A stretch of 64,000 nucleotides of DNA, from positions 62,001 to 126,000 of the forward strand of contig NZ_FORF01000001.1 in NCBI RefSeq assembly GCF_900113935.1, given 5' to 3'. The notes under the pieces were generated by a model, which saw only the letters and a list, made by a program, of their open reading frames with translations, was not told the origin of the DNA and did not search any database. The DNA is from Aquamicrobium aerolatum DSM 21857 (GTDB lineage: Bacteria; Pseudomonadota; Alphaproteobacteria; Rhizobiales; Rhizobiaceae). The position numbers and the translations under genes are program-made. Of the stretch, positions 1 to 9,600 are shown piece after piece; the stretch's first letter is position 1, and each line of letters opens with the position of its first letter.

Positions 1-690
1 GTTCATCACGATCATGCGGGTGGCCGTCTCGGCAATCACGCCCATGTCGTGCGTCACCAGCATCACGGCAGCACCCCGGCTTTCGCACAGCTGCTTCAAG
101 ACGCGGATGATCTGCGCCTGCACCGACACGTCGAGCGCCGAAGTCGGCTCGTCGGCGATGATGAGGTCGGGCTCCGCCGACAGCGCGAGCGCGATCACGA
201 CGCGCTGGCGCATGCCGCCCGAAAACTGGTGCGGATAGCTGTCGATGCGCGTTTCGGGGGAGGGGATGCCCGCCTCCGCCAAAAGGTCGATCGCCCGCTG
301 ACGCGCCTGCGCCTCGTTCATCGGCAGGTGGCGGCGGATCGTCTCGATCAGCTGTTCACCGATGGTGTAAAGCGGGTTCAGCGAGGTCAGCGGGTCCTGG
401 AACACCATGCCGATGCGCTTGCCGCGCAGCTTGGCCATCTCGTCGGGGGGCAGATTGTCGATGCGCTGGCCGCTCAGATAGACCTCGCCGCTGGCAATGC
501 GCCCCGGACGGTCGATCAGGCCGATGATGGCCGAGCCGGTCATCGACTTGCCGGCGCCGGACTCGCCCACCACGCCAAGGATTTCCCCCGGCATGATGTC
601 GAACGAGACGCCGTTGACGGCGGTGAAGAGACCGCGTCGAAGTGGAAACTCCACCACGAGATTGCGGACTGAAACGATAGGTTCGCTCAT
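1..690 (-). CDS. Oligopeptide/dipeptide ABC transporter ATP-binding protein (partial)
   Basis: This is the energising ATPase of a peptide/nickel-family (Dpp/Opp) ABC importer, acting on the cytoplasmic face of the inner membrane. The window edge removes the C-terminus, and 230 codons are visible. The Walker A motif GESGAGKS (about residue 40), the signature FSGGMRQRV and the Walker B segment IIADEPTSALD are all intact, so this half looks functional. The ATG shares one base with the stop of the upstream permease gene (TGATG), which suggests translational coupling in one leftward operon with two permeases and a binding protein. A DppF-like partner ATPase would be expected beyond the left edge. 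The substrate cannot be read from the sequence. Confidence 0.93.
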   Translation of the reverse strand, partial: MSEPIVSVRNLVVEFPLRRGLFTAVNGVSFDIMPGEILGVVGESGAGKSMTGSAIIGLIDRPGRIASGEVYLSGQRIDNLPPDEMAKLRGKRIGMVFQDPLTSLNPLYTIGEQLIETIRRHLPMNEAQARQRAIDLLAEAGIPSPETRIDSYPHQFSGGMRQRVVIALALSAEPDLIIADEPTSALDVSVQAQIIRVLKQLCESRGAAVMLVTHDMGVIAETATRMIVMN

Positions 691-1646
691 CAGCGCAGCC
701 TCGGATTCAGCGCATCGCGCAGCCAGTCGCCCAGAAGGTTCACGGCCAGCGCAAGCAGGATGAGGGTGATGGCGGGGAAGAACAGGATCCACCATTCGCC
801 CGAGAACAGGAACTGCTGGCCGATGCGGATCAGAGTTCCCAGAGATGGCTGGGTTGGCGGAACGCCGACGCCGAGGAATGACAAGGTCGCCTCTTCGATG
901 ATCGCCAGCGCGAGGCCAATGGTCGCGATCACCAGCACCGGTGCCATCACGTTCGGCAGCACATGGCGCACGAGGATGAACAGCGGATGCACGCCCATGA
1001 TGCGGGCGGCCGACACATAGTCCTTCTGCCGCTCCACCATCGTTGCGCCGCGAACGGTACGGGCGAACTGCGCCCAGTTCGACAGGCCGATGGCGATGAT
1101 CAGAACCCAAAGGGCCATGTTTTCCTGCTTGCTCGGCGGAATGATGCCGCGCGCAATGCCGAAGATCAGCAGTGCAATCAGGATCGCCGGGAACGACAGC
1201 TGGATGTCGGCGACGCGCATGATCACCGCGTCCGTCTTGCCGCCGACATAGCCTGCGGTCAGGCCCAGCGAGATGCCGATCAGCATCGCGAAGGCCGTTG
1301 CCAGAACGCCGACGAACAGCGAGACGCGGCTGCCATAAAGAATGGTGGAAAAGACGTCGCGGCCCTGATGGTCGCTGCCCATCAGGAAGTAGTTGCCCAT
1401 CATCGACTGCGAGTTGGGCGGCGTGAAGCCGTCCATCAGGTTGAGGCTCGACGGGTCGAACGGATTGTAGGGCGCAATCCACGGCGCAAGCAGCGCCGCG
1501 CCGATCAGCAGCACGGCGACGATGGCCGCCACGATGGTCACCGGCGAGCGCCGGAACGAAAAGAAGATGTCGGAGTCCCACATGCGATAGAGGCGCGATC
1601 TGGGTTTGGCGGCCGCCGGAGGGGCCAGGTTCGGTTGAGTTGTCAT
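690..1646 (-). CDS. ABC transporter permease, DppC/OppC type
   Basis: This is a 318-residue inner-membrane permease of the peptide/nickel family. A long cytoplasmic N-terminus is followed by a first membrane segment near residues 36-56. The segment SDHQGRDVFSTILYGSRVSL is typical of the DppC type, and the C-terminal half carries the EAA-type loop (LSFLGVGVPPTQPSLGTLI) that docks on the ATPase. It starts four bases after the DppB-type permease gene and overlaps the ATPase start by one base, so the genes form a compact operon. The family assignment is secure and the substrate is unknown. Confidence 0.94.
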   Translation of the reverse strand: MTTQPNLAPPAAAKPRSRLYRMWDSDIFFSFRRSPVTIVAAIVAVLLIGAALLAPWIAPYNPFDPSSLNLMDGFTPPNSQSMMGNYFLMGSDHQGRDVFSTILYGSRVSLFVGVLATAFAMLIGISLGLTAGYVGGKTDAVIMRVADIQLSFPAILIALLIFGIARGIIPPSKQENMALWVLIIAIGLSNWAQFARTVRGATMVERQKDYVSAARIMGVHPLFILVRHVLPNVMAPVLVIATIGLALAIIEEATLSFLGVGVPPTQPSLGTLIRIGQQFLFSGEWWILFFPAITLILLALAVNLLGDWLRDALNPRLR

Positions 1647-1650
1647 GGGG

Positions 1651-2634
1651 CTACTTTCCCGATCCGGACGCGTTGATCCGCAAGCGGGGATCGACTGCGT
1701 AGTAGAGGATGTCGACGATCAGGTTGATGACGACAAAGACGAAGGCGATGAACATCAGGTAGGCCGCCATCACCGGCACGTCGACGACCTGCACGGAGTT
1801 GATGAACAGCGAGCCGACGCCCGGCCATTGGAACACGGTTTCGGTGACGATCGAGAACGCGATCACCGAGCCCAGCTGCAGACCGGTGATGGTGATGACC
1901 GGCACCATCGTGTTCTTCAGCGCGTGGCCGAAATTGATCGCCCGGTTGGACAGGCCGCGGGCGCGCGCGAACTTGATATAGTCCTGGCGCAGCACTTCCA
2001 GCATTTCGGCACGCACCAGCCGCATGATCAGCGTGAGCTGGAACAGCGACAGGGTGATGGCCGGCAGGATCAGCGAGCGCAGCCCCGATTCCGTCAACAG
2101 GCCGGTCTTCCACCAGCCCAGATCGACCACCTGGCCGCGCCCGAATGAGGGCAGCCATTGCAGTTCGACGGCAAAGACATAGATCAGGCCGATACCGATC
2201 AGGAAGGTGGGCAGCGACACGCCGACCAGCGACAGCGTCATCACGACGCCGGTCAGGAAGCTGCGTGGCTTGAGCGCGGTGAACACGCCGAGCGACAGGC
2301 CGAACACCAGCGCGATCAGCGCCGAGGCGAAGGCCAGCTCGATGGTTGCGGGCAGGCGGCTCATGATCAGTTCCGTCACCGGCGTCTGCAACCGGTAGGA
2401 AATGCCGAATTCGCCCTGCAGCGCATTGCCGACGAAACGACCGAACTGGACGTAGAACGGATCGTTCAGGCCAAGGCGCTGGCGAAGATCTTCGAAGTCT
2501 TCCAGCCGCGAATCCTGTCCGAGCAGCGAAGCTACCGGGTCGCCGACATAGCGGAAGAGCATGAATGAGATGAGAGCGACGACGCCCATCACGACGATGG
2601 ACTGCGCGAGCCGTCTCAGGATGAAGGCAAGCAT
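1651..2634 (-). CDS. ABC transporter permease, DppB/OppB type
   Basis: This 327-residue inner-membrane permease begins with the classic DppB N-terminus (MLAFILRRLAQSIVVMGVV), whose first membrane helix starts near residue 9. The conserved stretch RLGLNDPFYVQFGRFVGNAL and about six membrane segments follow. It pairs with the DppC-type permease 4 bp downstream to form the translocation pore. The length is normal for the family. About 170 bp with a strong terminator separate it from the binding-protein gene upstream, so much of its expression probably comes from read-through or from a second promoter in that gap. Confidence 0.94.
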   Translation of the reverse strand: MLAFILRRLAQSIVVMGVVALISFMLFRYVGDPVASLLGQDSRLEDFEDLRQRLGLNDPFYVQFGRFVGNALQGEFGISYRLQTPVTELIMSRLPATIELAFASALIALVFGLSLGVFTALKPRSFLTGVVMTLSLVGVSLPTFLIGIGLIYVFAVELQWLPSFGRGQVVDLGWWKTGLLTESGLRSLILPAITLSLFQLTLIMRLVRAEMLEVLRQDYIKFARARGLSNRAINFGHALKNTMVPVITITGLQLGSVIAFSIVTETVFQWPGVGSLFINSVQVVDVPVMAAYLMFIAFVFVVINLIVDILYYAVDPRLRINASGSGK

Positions 2635-2755
2635 GGTTTTATCCCCGTCTAGGCGTCTTGTTCGAAAACCCTACGAACAGCGCAAGCTGCACAAGCCACG
2701 GCTTCCGGCATGCGAAAGTCGGGCGCTGCGAGACTATGATTTCGGGATGCTAACG

Positions 2756-2790
2756 AAAAAGGCCCGCGCCGCAATGGCTGCGGCGCGGGC
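2756..2790 (-). terminator. Rho-independent terminator after the binding-protein gene
   Basis: On the minus strand a perfect 12-bp GC-rich stem (GCCCGCGCCGCA with its complement) and a 5-nt loop are followed by TTTTT. It lies 16 bp after the binding-protein stop and before the permease genes. It probably ends or attenuates the transcript, so that the binding protein is made in excess over the membrane components, as is usual for such importers. Confidence 0.85.
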
Positions 2791-2805
2791 ACTTGTTCTC
2801 GTCGG

Positions 2806-4386
2806 TTACTGTCCGATCGTGATGTTATACAGGCGCGGCTGGTTTTCCGGATGAACCGCCAGCGACAGGCCGTCCTTCATCGCATAGGCCAGCACCTGGT
2901 TGTGGATCGGCAGCAGGACGCGATCTTCCTGAACCTTCGCCCAGATCTCTGCAATCGTCGCGTTGCGCTTGTCGAGATCGACTTCGGTGCCCAGCGACTG
3001 GATCTTGGCGTCCAGTTCCTTGTTGGAGTAGCCGCTCGGGTTGTAGGCGCCGTAATGGCCTTCCTTCGAGTGGATAAGGTCGTTGAAGACATAAGCCGAG
3101 TCAAAGGTTGGAACACCCCAGCCGAGCAGGTAGAAGTCTGTCTCTTCGTTCTGGATCAGCGGCGAGTGCTGGGTGACCGGACGCGATGCCAGCGTCACCT
3201 TGATGCCGATCTGGCCGAGCATGCCGACAACGGCCTGGCTGATCGCCTCGTCGTTGATGTAGCGGTTGTTCGGGGTGTCGAGCGTGATGGTGAAGCCATC
3301 TGCGTAGCCGGCATCGGCGAGCAGCTTCTTGGCGCCTTCAATGTCAGCCTTTTCCGGATAGGCGTCGAGTTCTGGCGTCCAGCCATTGACGAAGGGCGGG
3401 TTGGCGACGCCGGTCGGCATCGACTGGCCGCGCATCACAACCTGCTTGATCGCGTTGCGGTCGATCGCAAGATGCATCGCTTCACGCACGCGCACGTCGC
3501 TGAGCGGGTTCTTGTCGGTGATGTTGGACGTCTTCAGCGGGGCTTCCGAGACGCGGTAGCCGAAATAGATGAAGCGGTTTTCCGGGCCGGTTTCGACCTT
3601 GAGGCCAGCGGTGTTGCTGAGGCGCTCGATGTCCTGCACCGGCACGTCCTGGACGAGATCGACTTCGCCCGACAGAAGCGCTGCCACGCGGGTCGCGTTG
3701 TCGGCGATCGGCAGGAAGATGATCTCGGTCACTGCCGGCTTGGTTTCAGCCCAGTGGTTTTCGTTGATCTTGAGCACCGAACGCACGTCCGGGTCACGCG
3801 ATTCCAGAATGTAGGGGCCAGTGCCGTTGGCGTTGCGCACGGCATAGTTGTCATCGGCGGAGCCAGCTTCCTGAACCGTCACGGCGTTGTTCGCCTCGGT
3901 CCAGGTCTTGTCCATGATGAAGGTGTTGGTCAGGTTGTTCGGATAGAGCGGCGACGGGCCGGCCATCTTCACTTCGACGGTGTGGTCGTCCACAGCGGTG
4001 ACGCTCTCGACCGATGCGTGCAGCTGCTTCATGTTCGACTTGTCCGAACGCGCGCGGTCGAGCGAGAACACGACGTCTTCTGCGGTGAAGTCCGCGCCAT
4101 CGTGGAACTTGACGCCTTCGCGCAGCTTGAACACCCACACGTTCGGGTCGTCGGCCTTGACGCTCCAGTCGGTTGCCAGACGCGGGATCAGCGAGCCGTC
4201 GACTTCACGATCCACCAGCGTCTCGTAGATGTGGTGAGCAAATGTGTGCGTCACGCCCTGGTTCTGCGAGTGCGGGTCGAGCGTCAGCGAGTCCGAGTTG
4301 CGAGCCCAGCGAACCGTTTCGGCCGAAGCCGGCATGACAGCGGCGCCGATCGCAATGATGCTCGCAGTAAGAAGAAGTTTGCGCAT
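2806..4386 (-). CDS. ABC transporter substrate-binding protein, family 5 (peptide/nickel type)
   Basis: This 526-residue periplasmic solute-binding protein has an N-terminal signal peptide (MRKLLLTASIIAIGAAVMPASA). The body shows SBP_bac_5 hallmarks: RWARNSDSLTLDPH at the mature N-terminus, then a segment around WVFKLREGVKFHDGADFTAEDVVFSL (written here as one family signature, about residues 85-110), and NGTGPYILES. The ATG at 4386 is chosen over an in-frame TTG four codons upstream because it gives a standard signal peptide and follows a GGGA purine stretch. It is the first gene of the leftward importer operon and would bind the substrate and deliver it to the two permeases. Peptides are the family norm, but glutathione, nickel or opine ligands remain possible. 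Confidence 0.93.
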   Translation of the reverse strand: MRKLLLTASIIAIGAAVMPASAETVRWARNSDSLTLDPHSQNQGVTHTFAHHIYETLVDREVDGSLIPRLATDWSVKADDPNVWVFKLREGVKFHDGADFTAEDVVFSLDRARSDKSNMKQLHASVESVTAVDDHTVEVKMAGPSPLYPNNLTNTFIMDKTWTEANNAVTVQEAGSADDNYAVRNANGTGPYILESRDPDVRSVLKINENHWAETKPAVTEIIFLPIADNATRVAALLSGEVDLVQDVPVQDIERLSNTAGLKVETGPENRFIYFGYRVSEAPLKTSNITDKNPLSDVRVREAMHLAIDRNAIKQVVMRGQSMPTGVANPPFVNGWTPELDAYPEKADIEGAKKLLADAGYADGFTITLDTPNNRYINDEAISQAVVGMLGQIGIKVTLASRPVTQHSPLIQNEETDFYLLGWGVPTFDSAYVFNDLIHSKEGHYGAYNPSGYSNKELDAKIQSLGTEVDLDKRNATIAEIWAKVQEDRVLLPIHNQVLAYAMKDGLSLAVHPENQPRLYNITIGQ

Positions 4387-4840
4387 AGTGGTTCCCAAAC
4401 CTTATTGCTTGTTGTTGCGTTCCCCGTGAAGGCCTGAGCCCTGCCCACGATTGGGCAACACCTTAACGAGGGGGAGCGCGTTTGGAAAGCGCCCTTTTTA
4501 CAGGCTGGGCGACGCCACTTTGTTGTTATCTAAGCAATTGATTTCATTGTCACAAACGGGAATTTTCTGTGGATTTCCGGGTGCCGGGATGCCGAATCCG
4601 AAGGGCCTCGAAATGCGAAATTTCTCCGCGTTGTTTCAATCTTGAAATATTGTTCGCCGAACAGGCCGTCGCGCGACATATTCCACCGGCAGCCTTGTGG
4701 ACAAATTTGCCCACTACTTGGCTGGCAAGTGTCTTTGGCGTTTTTTTATCCGATTTGGGGTGTTCCGGCGCGTCTACTTGGCGCATTGCAGTAGATGGCG
4801 GTCGCGCCTCTGCGTGACCGGCCTTGCCCGCTCCGGGTGG
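4387..4840. other. Intergenic region without a recognisable gene
   Basis: These 454 bp lie between the start of the binding-protein gene and the stop of the TetR gene and are less GC-rich than the neighbours. They must hold the promoter of the importer operon on the minus strand, but no -35/-10 pair stands out. A short hairpin with GCGC arms followed by TTTTT occurs on the plus strand near 4475-4500, with no plus-strand gene before it. No convincing small ORF or RNA gene was seen. Confidence 0.5.
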
Positions 4841-5377
4841 TCAGTCCCGGACCATCTGACGCAGCCGGGCCACGACGTCGTCGAAAATCGTTTCGGGAAG
4901 ATGCTGGAAGTCAAAAAGGGCGTTCGATCGGATGCCCTGCAATGCAAGATATGCGATCGTTGCGTCGGTCCGGTCGCGGGCCGAGGACTGGATGCGTTCC
5001 AGAAGCGCAGTGTGCTGCTTGCGGATCGGCTCGATGAATTCGGGGTTTTCGGCAAGGGCGGCGAGGAGTCCCGAAGGCGGCGGTCGCCCGAAGCTGCGTT
5101 CCTGCACGAACATCTCGACAACGGCTGCGCCGACATTGCCGCTCTGGCTGCTGCCAGTGCCGATCCTTGCCGCCAGCTCGGCTTCGAACTGTTCGATGAA
5201 GCGTTCGACCAGCGCTTCCAGCAGCTTGGCCTTGGTGGGGAAATGATAGAGCAGGCCGCCCTTGGAGACGCCCGCCCGCGCGGCAACCGCGTCCAGCGAC
5301 ATGTTCCCGGCGCCATTTACATGGGTCAGTTCTTCTGCAGCGCGAAGCAGGCGGCTGCGAACGGTTTCCTTGGGCAT
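4841..5377 (-). CDS. TetR/AcrR family transcriptional repressor
   Basis: This 178-residue regulator has an N-terminal TetR DNA-binding domain. RLLRAAEELTHVNGAGNMSL leads into the helix-turn-helix AVAARAGVSKGGLLYHFPTK (about residues 31-50), and the signature GLLYHF is clear. The C-terminal domain, which would bind the inducer, is not recognisable by family. The ATG at 5377 is preferred over an in-frame TTG three codons earlier. It is divergent from an RND efflux pair, and a palindrome that looks like its operator lies in the shared promoter region. By analogy with AcrR-type systems it probably represses the pump and is released by a pump substrate. Confidence 0.9.
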   Translation of the reverse strand: MPKETVRSRLLRAAEELTHVNGAGNMSLDAVAARAGVSKGGLLYHFPTKAKLLEALVERFIEQFEAELAARIGTGSSQSGNVGAAVVEMFVQERSFGRPPPSGLLAALAENPEFIEPIRKQHTALLERIQSSARDRTDATIAYLALQGIRSNALFDFQHLPETIFDDVVARLRQMVRD

Positions 5378-5402
5378 CCGGTCCAACTGGCGATCATCCT
5401 CC

Positions 5403-5429
5403 TTGACATAACCGTCCAGACGGTACAGT
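5403..5429 (+). promoter_or_regulatory. Promoter of the RND genes with embedded palindromic TetR operator
   Basis: A TTGACA -35 hexamer (5403-5408) is followed after 15 bp by TACAGT (5424-5429). Between them lies the perfect palindrome ACCGTC-CA-GACGGT (5411-5424). An operator covering the spacer is a common arrangement for TetR-family repressors. The gap is also the promoter region of the divergent tetR gene, so autoregulation is likely. The element was identified by eye and has no experimental support. Confidence 0.65.
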
Positions 5430-5523
5430 AACGTTCATCTAACAGCAACCCTGACGTGCTAGGTCTTTACCGAAGCGCCTCCGGGCCCTATGTTTTTTTA
5501 CCCACTGCTGGGAATCTCGACCC

Positions 5524-6645
5524 ATGATAAAGCGTTTTCTAATCGCCATCGTTCTGCTCGTGCTCGTGGCCGGCGGGGTGGTCGGCTTCAACATGTTCCG
5601 CGATCAGGCGATCGAGCAATTCTTTGCCAATATGCCGGTCCCGAACGTCACCGTCTCCGTCACCAAGGCTGAGCCGTCCACCTGGACCCCTTCCATCGAG
5701 GCGATTGGCACCGTCAATGCCGCGCGCGGCGTCGATCTGACCGTCGAGACGACGGGCATCGTGCGCAGCGTTGACTTTGAGGCAAACCAGATTGTCGAGG
5801 GCGGCGCCCTGCTGCTTCAGCTGGATGACGACATCCAGCAGGCGGATCTGGAAGTGGGCCGCACACAGGCCGAACTGGATCGCCAGAATCTGCGCCGCTC
5901 GCAGGAATTGCAGCAGCGCGGCGTCGGCTCCAGCGTCTCGCTTGAGGCGGCTCAGGCAGCTGCCTCGGTTTCGGCAGCTCAGGTTTCGCGCCTTGAATCG
6001 GTCACGGCCCAGAAAAAGCTGGTTGCCCCGTTCAAGGGCACCATCGGCATTCCGCGTGTCGATCCGGGCCAGTATGTCTCGCCCGGCACGATCATCGCGA
6101 CGATCCAGGATCTGGAAACGATGCGCGCCGACTTTACCGTTCCCGAGCAGCAGCTGTCGTCGGTCAAGATCGGCCAGCGCGTGCGTCTTGGGGTTGGCGG
6201 CAGCGATTATCCGTTCACCGGCGAAGTCATCGGCATTGATCCCAAGGTCGACCCGGCCAGCCGTCTGGCTTCGGTGCGCGCGCGGATCGACAACACCGAT
6301 GGCGCGCTGACGCCGGGCCAGTTCGTCGAGATCAAGCTCGACCTCGACGCCGAGGAAAACATCATCGCCCTGCCGCAGACCACCGTCGTCACCAGCCTTT
6401 ATGGCGACTATGTCTATGTCGTGCGCGAGCGCGAAAAGCAGGAGGGCCAGGAAGAGGCGCAGCTGGAAGTCCGTCAGGTCTTCGTTCAGGTTGGTCGCCG
6501 CGCCGGAACGCTTGTCGAGATCGCATCGGGTGTTGCGGCGGGGGATCAGGTCGTCAATGCTGGCCAGAACCGTCTCAACAATGGCTCGCCGGTTGTCATC
6601 GACAACACGATCGACCCGTCGAAATCGCAGGCGGCAGCAAAATGA
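5524..6645 (+). CDS. RND efflux periplasmic adaptor (membrane fusion protein)
   Basis: This 373-residue HlyD/AcrA-type adaptor would link an inner-membrane RND pump to an outer-membrane channel. A signal or anchor helix covers residues 4-22. The lipoyl halves lie near residues 60-100 and 165-195 (KLVAPFKGTIGIPRVDPGQYV), flanking a coiled-coil hairpin rich in Q, A and E. The beta-barrel follows (ADFTVPEQQLSSVKIGQ). The C-terminus is typical (VVNAGQNRLNNGSPVVIDN). Its stop overlaps the pump start as ATGA, which indicates translational coupling. No outer-membrane channel gene is adjacent, so a TolC encoded elsewhere is probably shared. Confidence 0.94.
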   Translation: MIKRFLIAIVLLVLVAGGVVGFNMFRDQAIEQFFANMPVPNVTVSVTKAEPSTWTPSIEAIGTVNAARGVDLTVETTGIVRSVDFEANQIVEGGALLLQLDDDIQQADLEVGRTQAELDRQNLRRSQELQQRGVGSSVSLEAAQAAASVSAAQVSRLESVTAQKKLVAPFKGTIGIPRVDPGQYVSPGTIIATIQDLETMRADFTVPEQQLSSVKIGQRVRLGVGGSDYPFTGEVIGIDPKVDPASRLASVRARIDNTDGALTPGQFVEIKLDLDAEENIIALPQTTVVTSLYGDYVYVVREREKQEGQEEAQLEVRQVFVQVGRRAGTLVEIASGVAAGDQVVNAGQNRLNNGSPVVIDNTIDPSKSQAAAK

Positions 6646-9600
6646 ATTTCTCCGCTCTCTTCATTCGCCGGCCGGTCCTGTCGACCGTGCTGGCACTCCT
6701 GATCCTGCTTCTGGGATTTCAGGGTCTGTTCAACCTGCAGGTGCGTCAGTACCCGGAGGTTGAGGAAACCGTCATCACGATCACGACCGTATATCCGGGA
6801 GCCAGCGCCGAGCTGATCCAGGGCTTTATCACGTCGCCGATTTCGTCCGCCGTCTCGACCACCGAGAACGTCGACTATGTCACGTCGCAGAGCCGTCCGT
6901 CGGCCAGTGTCGTGACCGTCCAGATGCAGCTTGGCTCCAATCCGGACATCGCGCTGACCGAAGTCATGTCGAAGGTGCAGCAGGTGCGTGGCCGGCTTCC
7001 GTCCGACGCTGATGATCCGATCATCGTCAAGGGCACCGGCATGCAGTTCGCCACGATGTATCTGGCGATGCAGAACCCCAACATGACGCCCGAGCAGCTC
7101 ACCGAATATATCGAGCGCGTCGTGCGTCCGCGTATGTCCACCATCGAGGGCGTTGCCGAGGTCCAGATCATGGGCGCGGCCAACTATTCGATGCGGGTGT
7201 GGATCGACCCGATCCGTCTTGCCGCGCATGGTCTGACCGCCACTGAAGTTCTGGCCGGCATCAACGCCTCCAACTTCCTTGCGGCGCCGGGCAAGACCCG
7301 CAACGAATATGTCACCTATTCGGTGAACATGGACTCCACGCTGCAGACCCCGGAAGCGTTCGGTGCCCTGCCGCTGCGCGCCAAGGGCGACGATGTCGTG
7401 CGTCTGCGTGACGTTGCCCAGGTGGAGCTTGCCGCCAAGAGCAGCGACATGGTGGTGAACTTCAACGGCCAGCCCGGCACGTTCATCGGTGTCTTCCCGA
7501 CACCGTCGGCAAACCCGCTGACCACCGCTGCGGCCGTTCATGCCGAGCTGCCTGCAATTCAGGCGAGCCTGCCGGATGGCATGTCGATCACTGTCATGTT
7601 CGACGCGACGGAATCGATCAGCGCGTCGATCACCCAGGTGTTCAAGACCATCGCCGAGGCGGTTGTCATCGTTGTGCTGGTGATCCTGCTGTTCCTAGGC
7701 TCGTTCCGTTCGGTGCTGATGCCGATCATCACGATCCCGCTGTCGCTGATCGGCGTGTGTTTCGTTCTTCTCACCCTTGGCTATTCGATCAACCTGCTGT
7801 CGCTGCTGGCGATGGTGCTGGCGATCGGCCTCGTCGTCGACGACGCCATCGTCGTGGTCGAGAACATCCACCGTCACATCGAGGACGGCATGGCGCCGAT
7901 GAAGGCGGCCTTTGTCGGCATGAAGGAGATCACCGGCCCGGTCATCGCCATGACGATCACGCTGGCAGCCGTTCTTGCGCCGCTGGCCTTTACCGGCGGC
8001 CTCACCGGCGCGCTGTTCCGCGAGTTCGCCCTGACGCTGGCGGGCGCAGTTGTCATCTCCGGTCTCGTCGCCTTGACGATCACCCCGATGATGTCGGCCC
8101 GTCTTCTCAAGCGTGGCAATCACAGCCGTTTTCAGATCATCGTCGACAGCACCTTCGAGAAGCTTGCCAATGGCTATGAGCGGCTCGTGTCGGGATCGCT
8201 GAAATATCGCCCGGTGACGCTGCTTGTCGTGCTTGTGCTGGTCGGACTTACCGGCTTCATGTTCGTCAAGACGTCGTCCGAGCTTGCGCCGGAAGAAGAT
8301 GAAGGCGCGCTCTTCTCGCTGGTGACCGCGCCGCCTTACGCGACGACGGACTACACCCGCTCCTATACCGACCAGATGCGCGAGCTGACCAAGGACATCC
8401 CCGAGCTTGACGCGAATTTCTCGATCGTCGGTTTCGGCGGCCAGACCAATTCCGGCATCGCGCTGTGGGCGTTCAAGGACTGGTCGCAGCGTGAACGGTC
8501 GCAGAAGGAACTCCAGCAGGAGATCCAGCAGCGGCTGACGAAGATTGCCGGCGTGCAGGCACTGGTGTTCGCGCCGCCATCCCTTCCGGGTGCCGGTGGC
8601 GGCCTGCCGATCTCGCTGGTCATCCAGTCGACCGGCGATCCGAGCCAGGTCTTCGAGGTTGCCGACGAAATCCGCCAGAAGGCGCAGGCGTCGGGCCGCT
8701 TCCTGTTCGTGCAGAACTCGCTGTCGTTCGACGCCCAGCAGGTCACGGTCACGGTCGACCGCAACCGTGCTGCCGCGCTCAACCTGCCGGTTCGCGATGT
8801 CGGAAACACGCTCAGCCTGCTCGTCGGCGGTGCCGCCGTCGCGCAGTTCGAGCGCGATTCCAACAGCTACGACATCATCCTCCAGGTGCCGCAGGAATAT
8901 CGTGACAACCCGGCGCGTCTGGGCGACTTCTTCGTGCGCAGCACCACCGGCCAGATGGTTCCGCTCTCTGCCGTCGTCGACATCACCACTGGTGTTTCGG
9001 CGGCTGCCATCGAGCAGTTCAACCAGCTCAACTCGGCGACGATCTCGGCTCTGCCGATGATCGGCATCTCCACCGGCGACGGCCTTGCCGCGCTTGAGGA
9101 GATCGCGCGGCCGCTGCTGCCCGATGGGTTCTTTATCGACTATTCGGGCCAGTCGCGTCTGGAAGTTGCGCAGGGCAACACCATCCTGATCGCTTTCGCG
9201 CTTGCCGTCATCGTGATCTATCTGGTGCTGGCCGCTCAGTTCGAAAGCTTCCGTGATCCGCTCATCATCCTGATGACGGTGCCGCTGTCGATCTTCGGCG
9301 CGCTGTTGCCACTCAATCTTGGGCTGGCAACGCTCAACATCTACACGCAGGTCGGTCTGATTACGCTGATCGGCCTGATCACCAAGCACGGCATCCTGCT
9401 GGTGGAGTTCGCCAACCAGCAGCGTCACGAACACGGGCTCAACCGCTTCGAGGCCATCGTCGCTTCGGCCAAGGTGCGCCTGCGTCCGATCTTGATGACC
9501 ACCGCCGCCATGGCGCTCGGCGTCGTGCCGCTGATCCTGGCGTCGGGTGCCGGCGCTGCCGCGCGTTACTCGATGGGTCTGGTGATCTTCACCGGTCTGA

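Noticed and set aside
2851-4437. 528-codon plus-strand ORF opposite the binding-protein gene
   Set aside because: It shows shadow composition with no recognisable domain. The minus-strand frame encodes a complete family 5 binding protein with a signal peptide.
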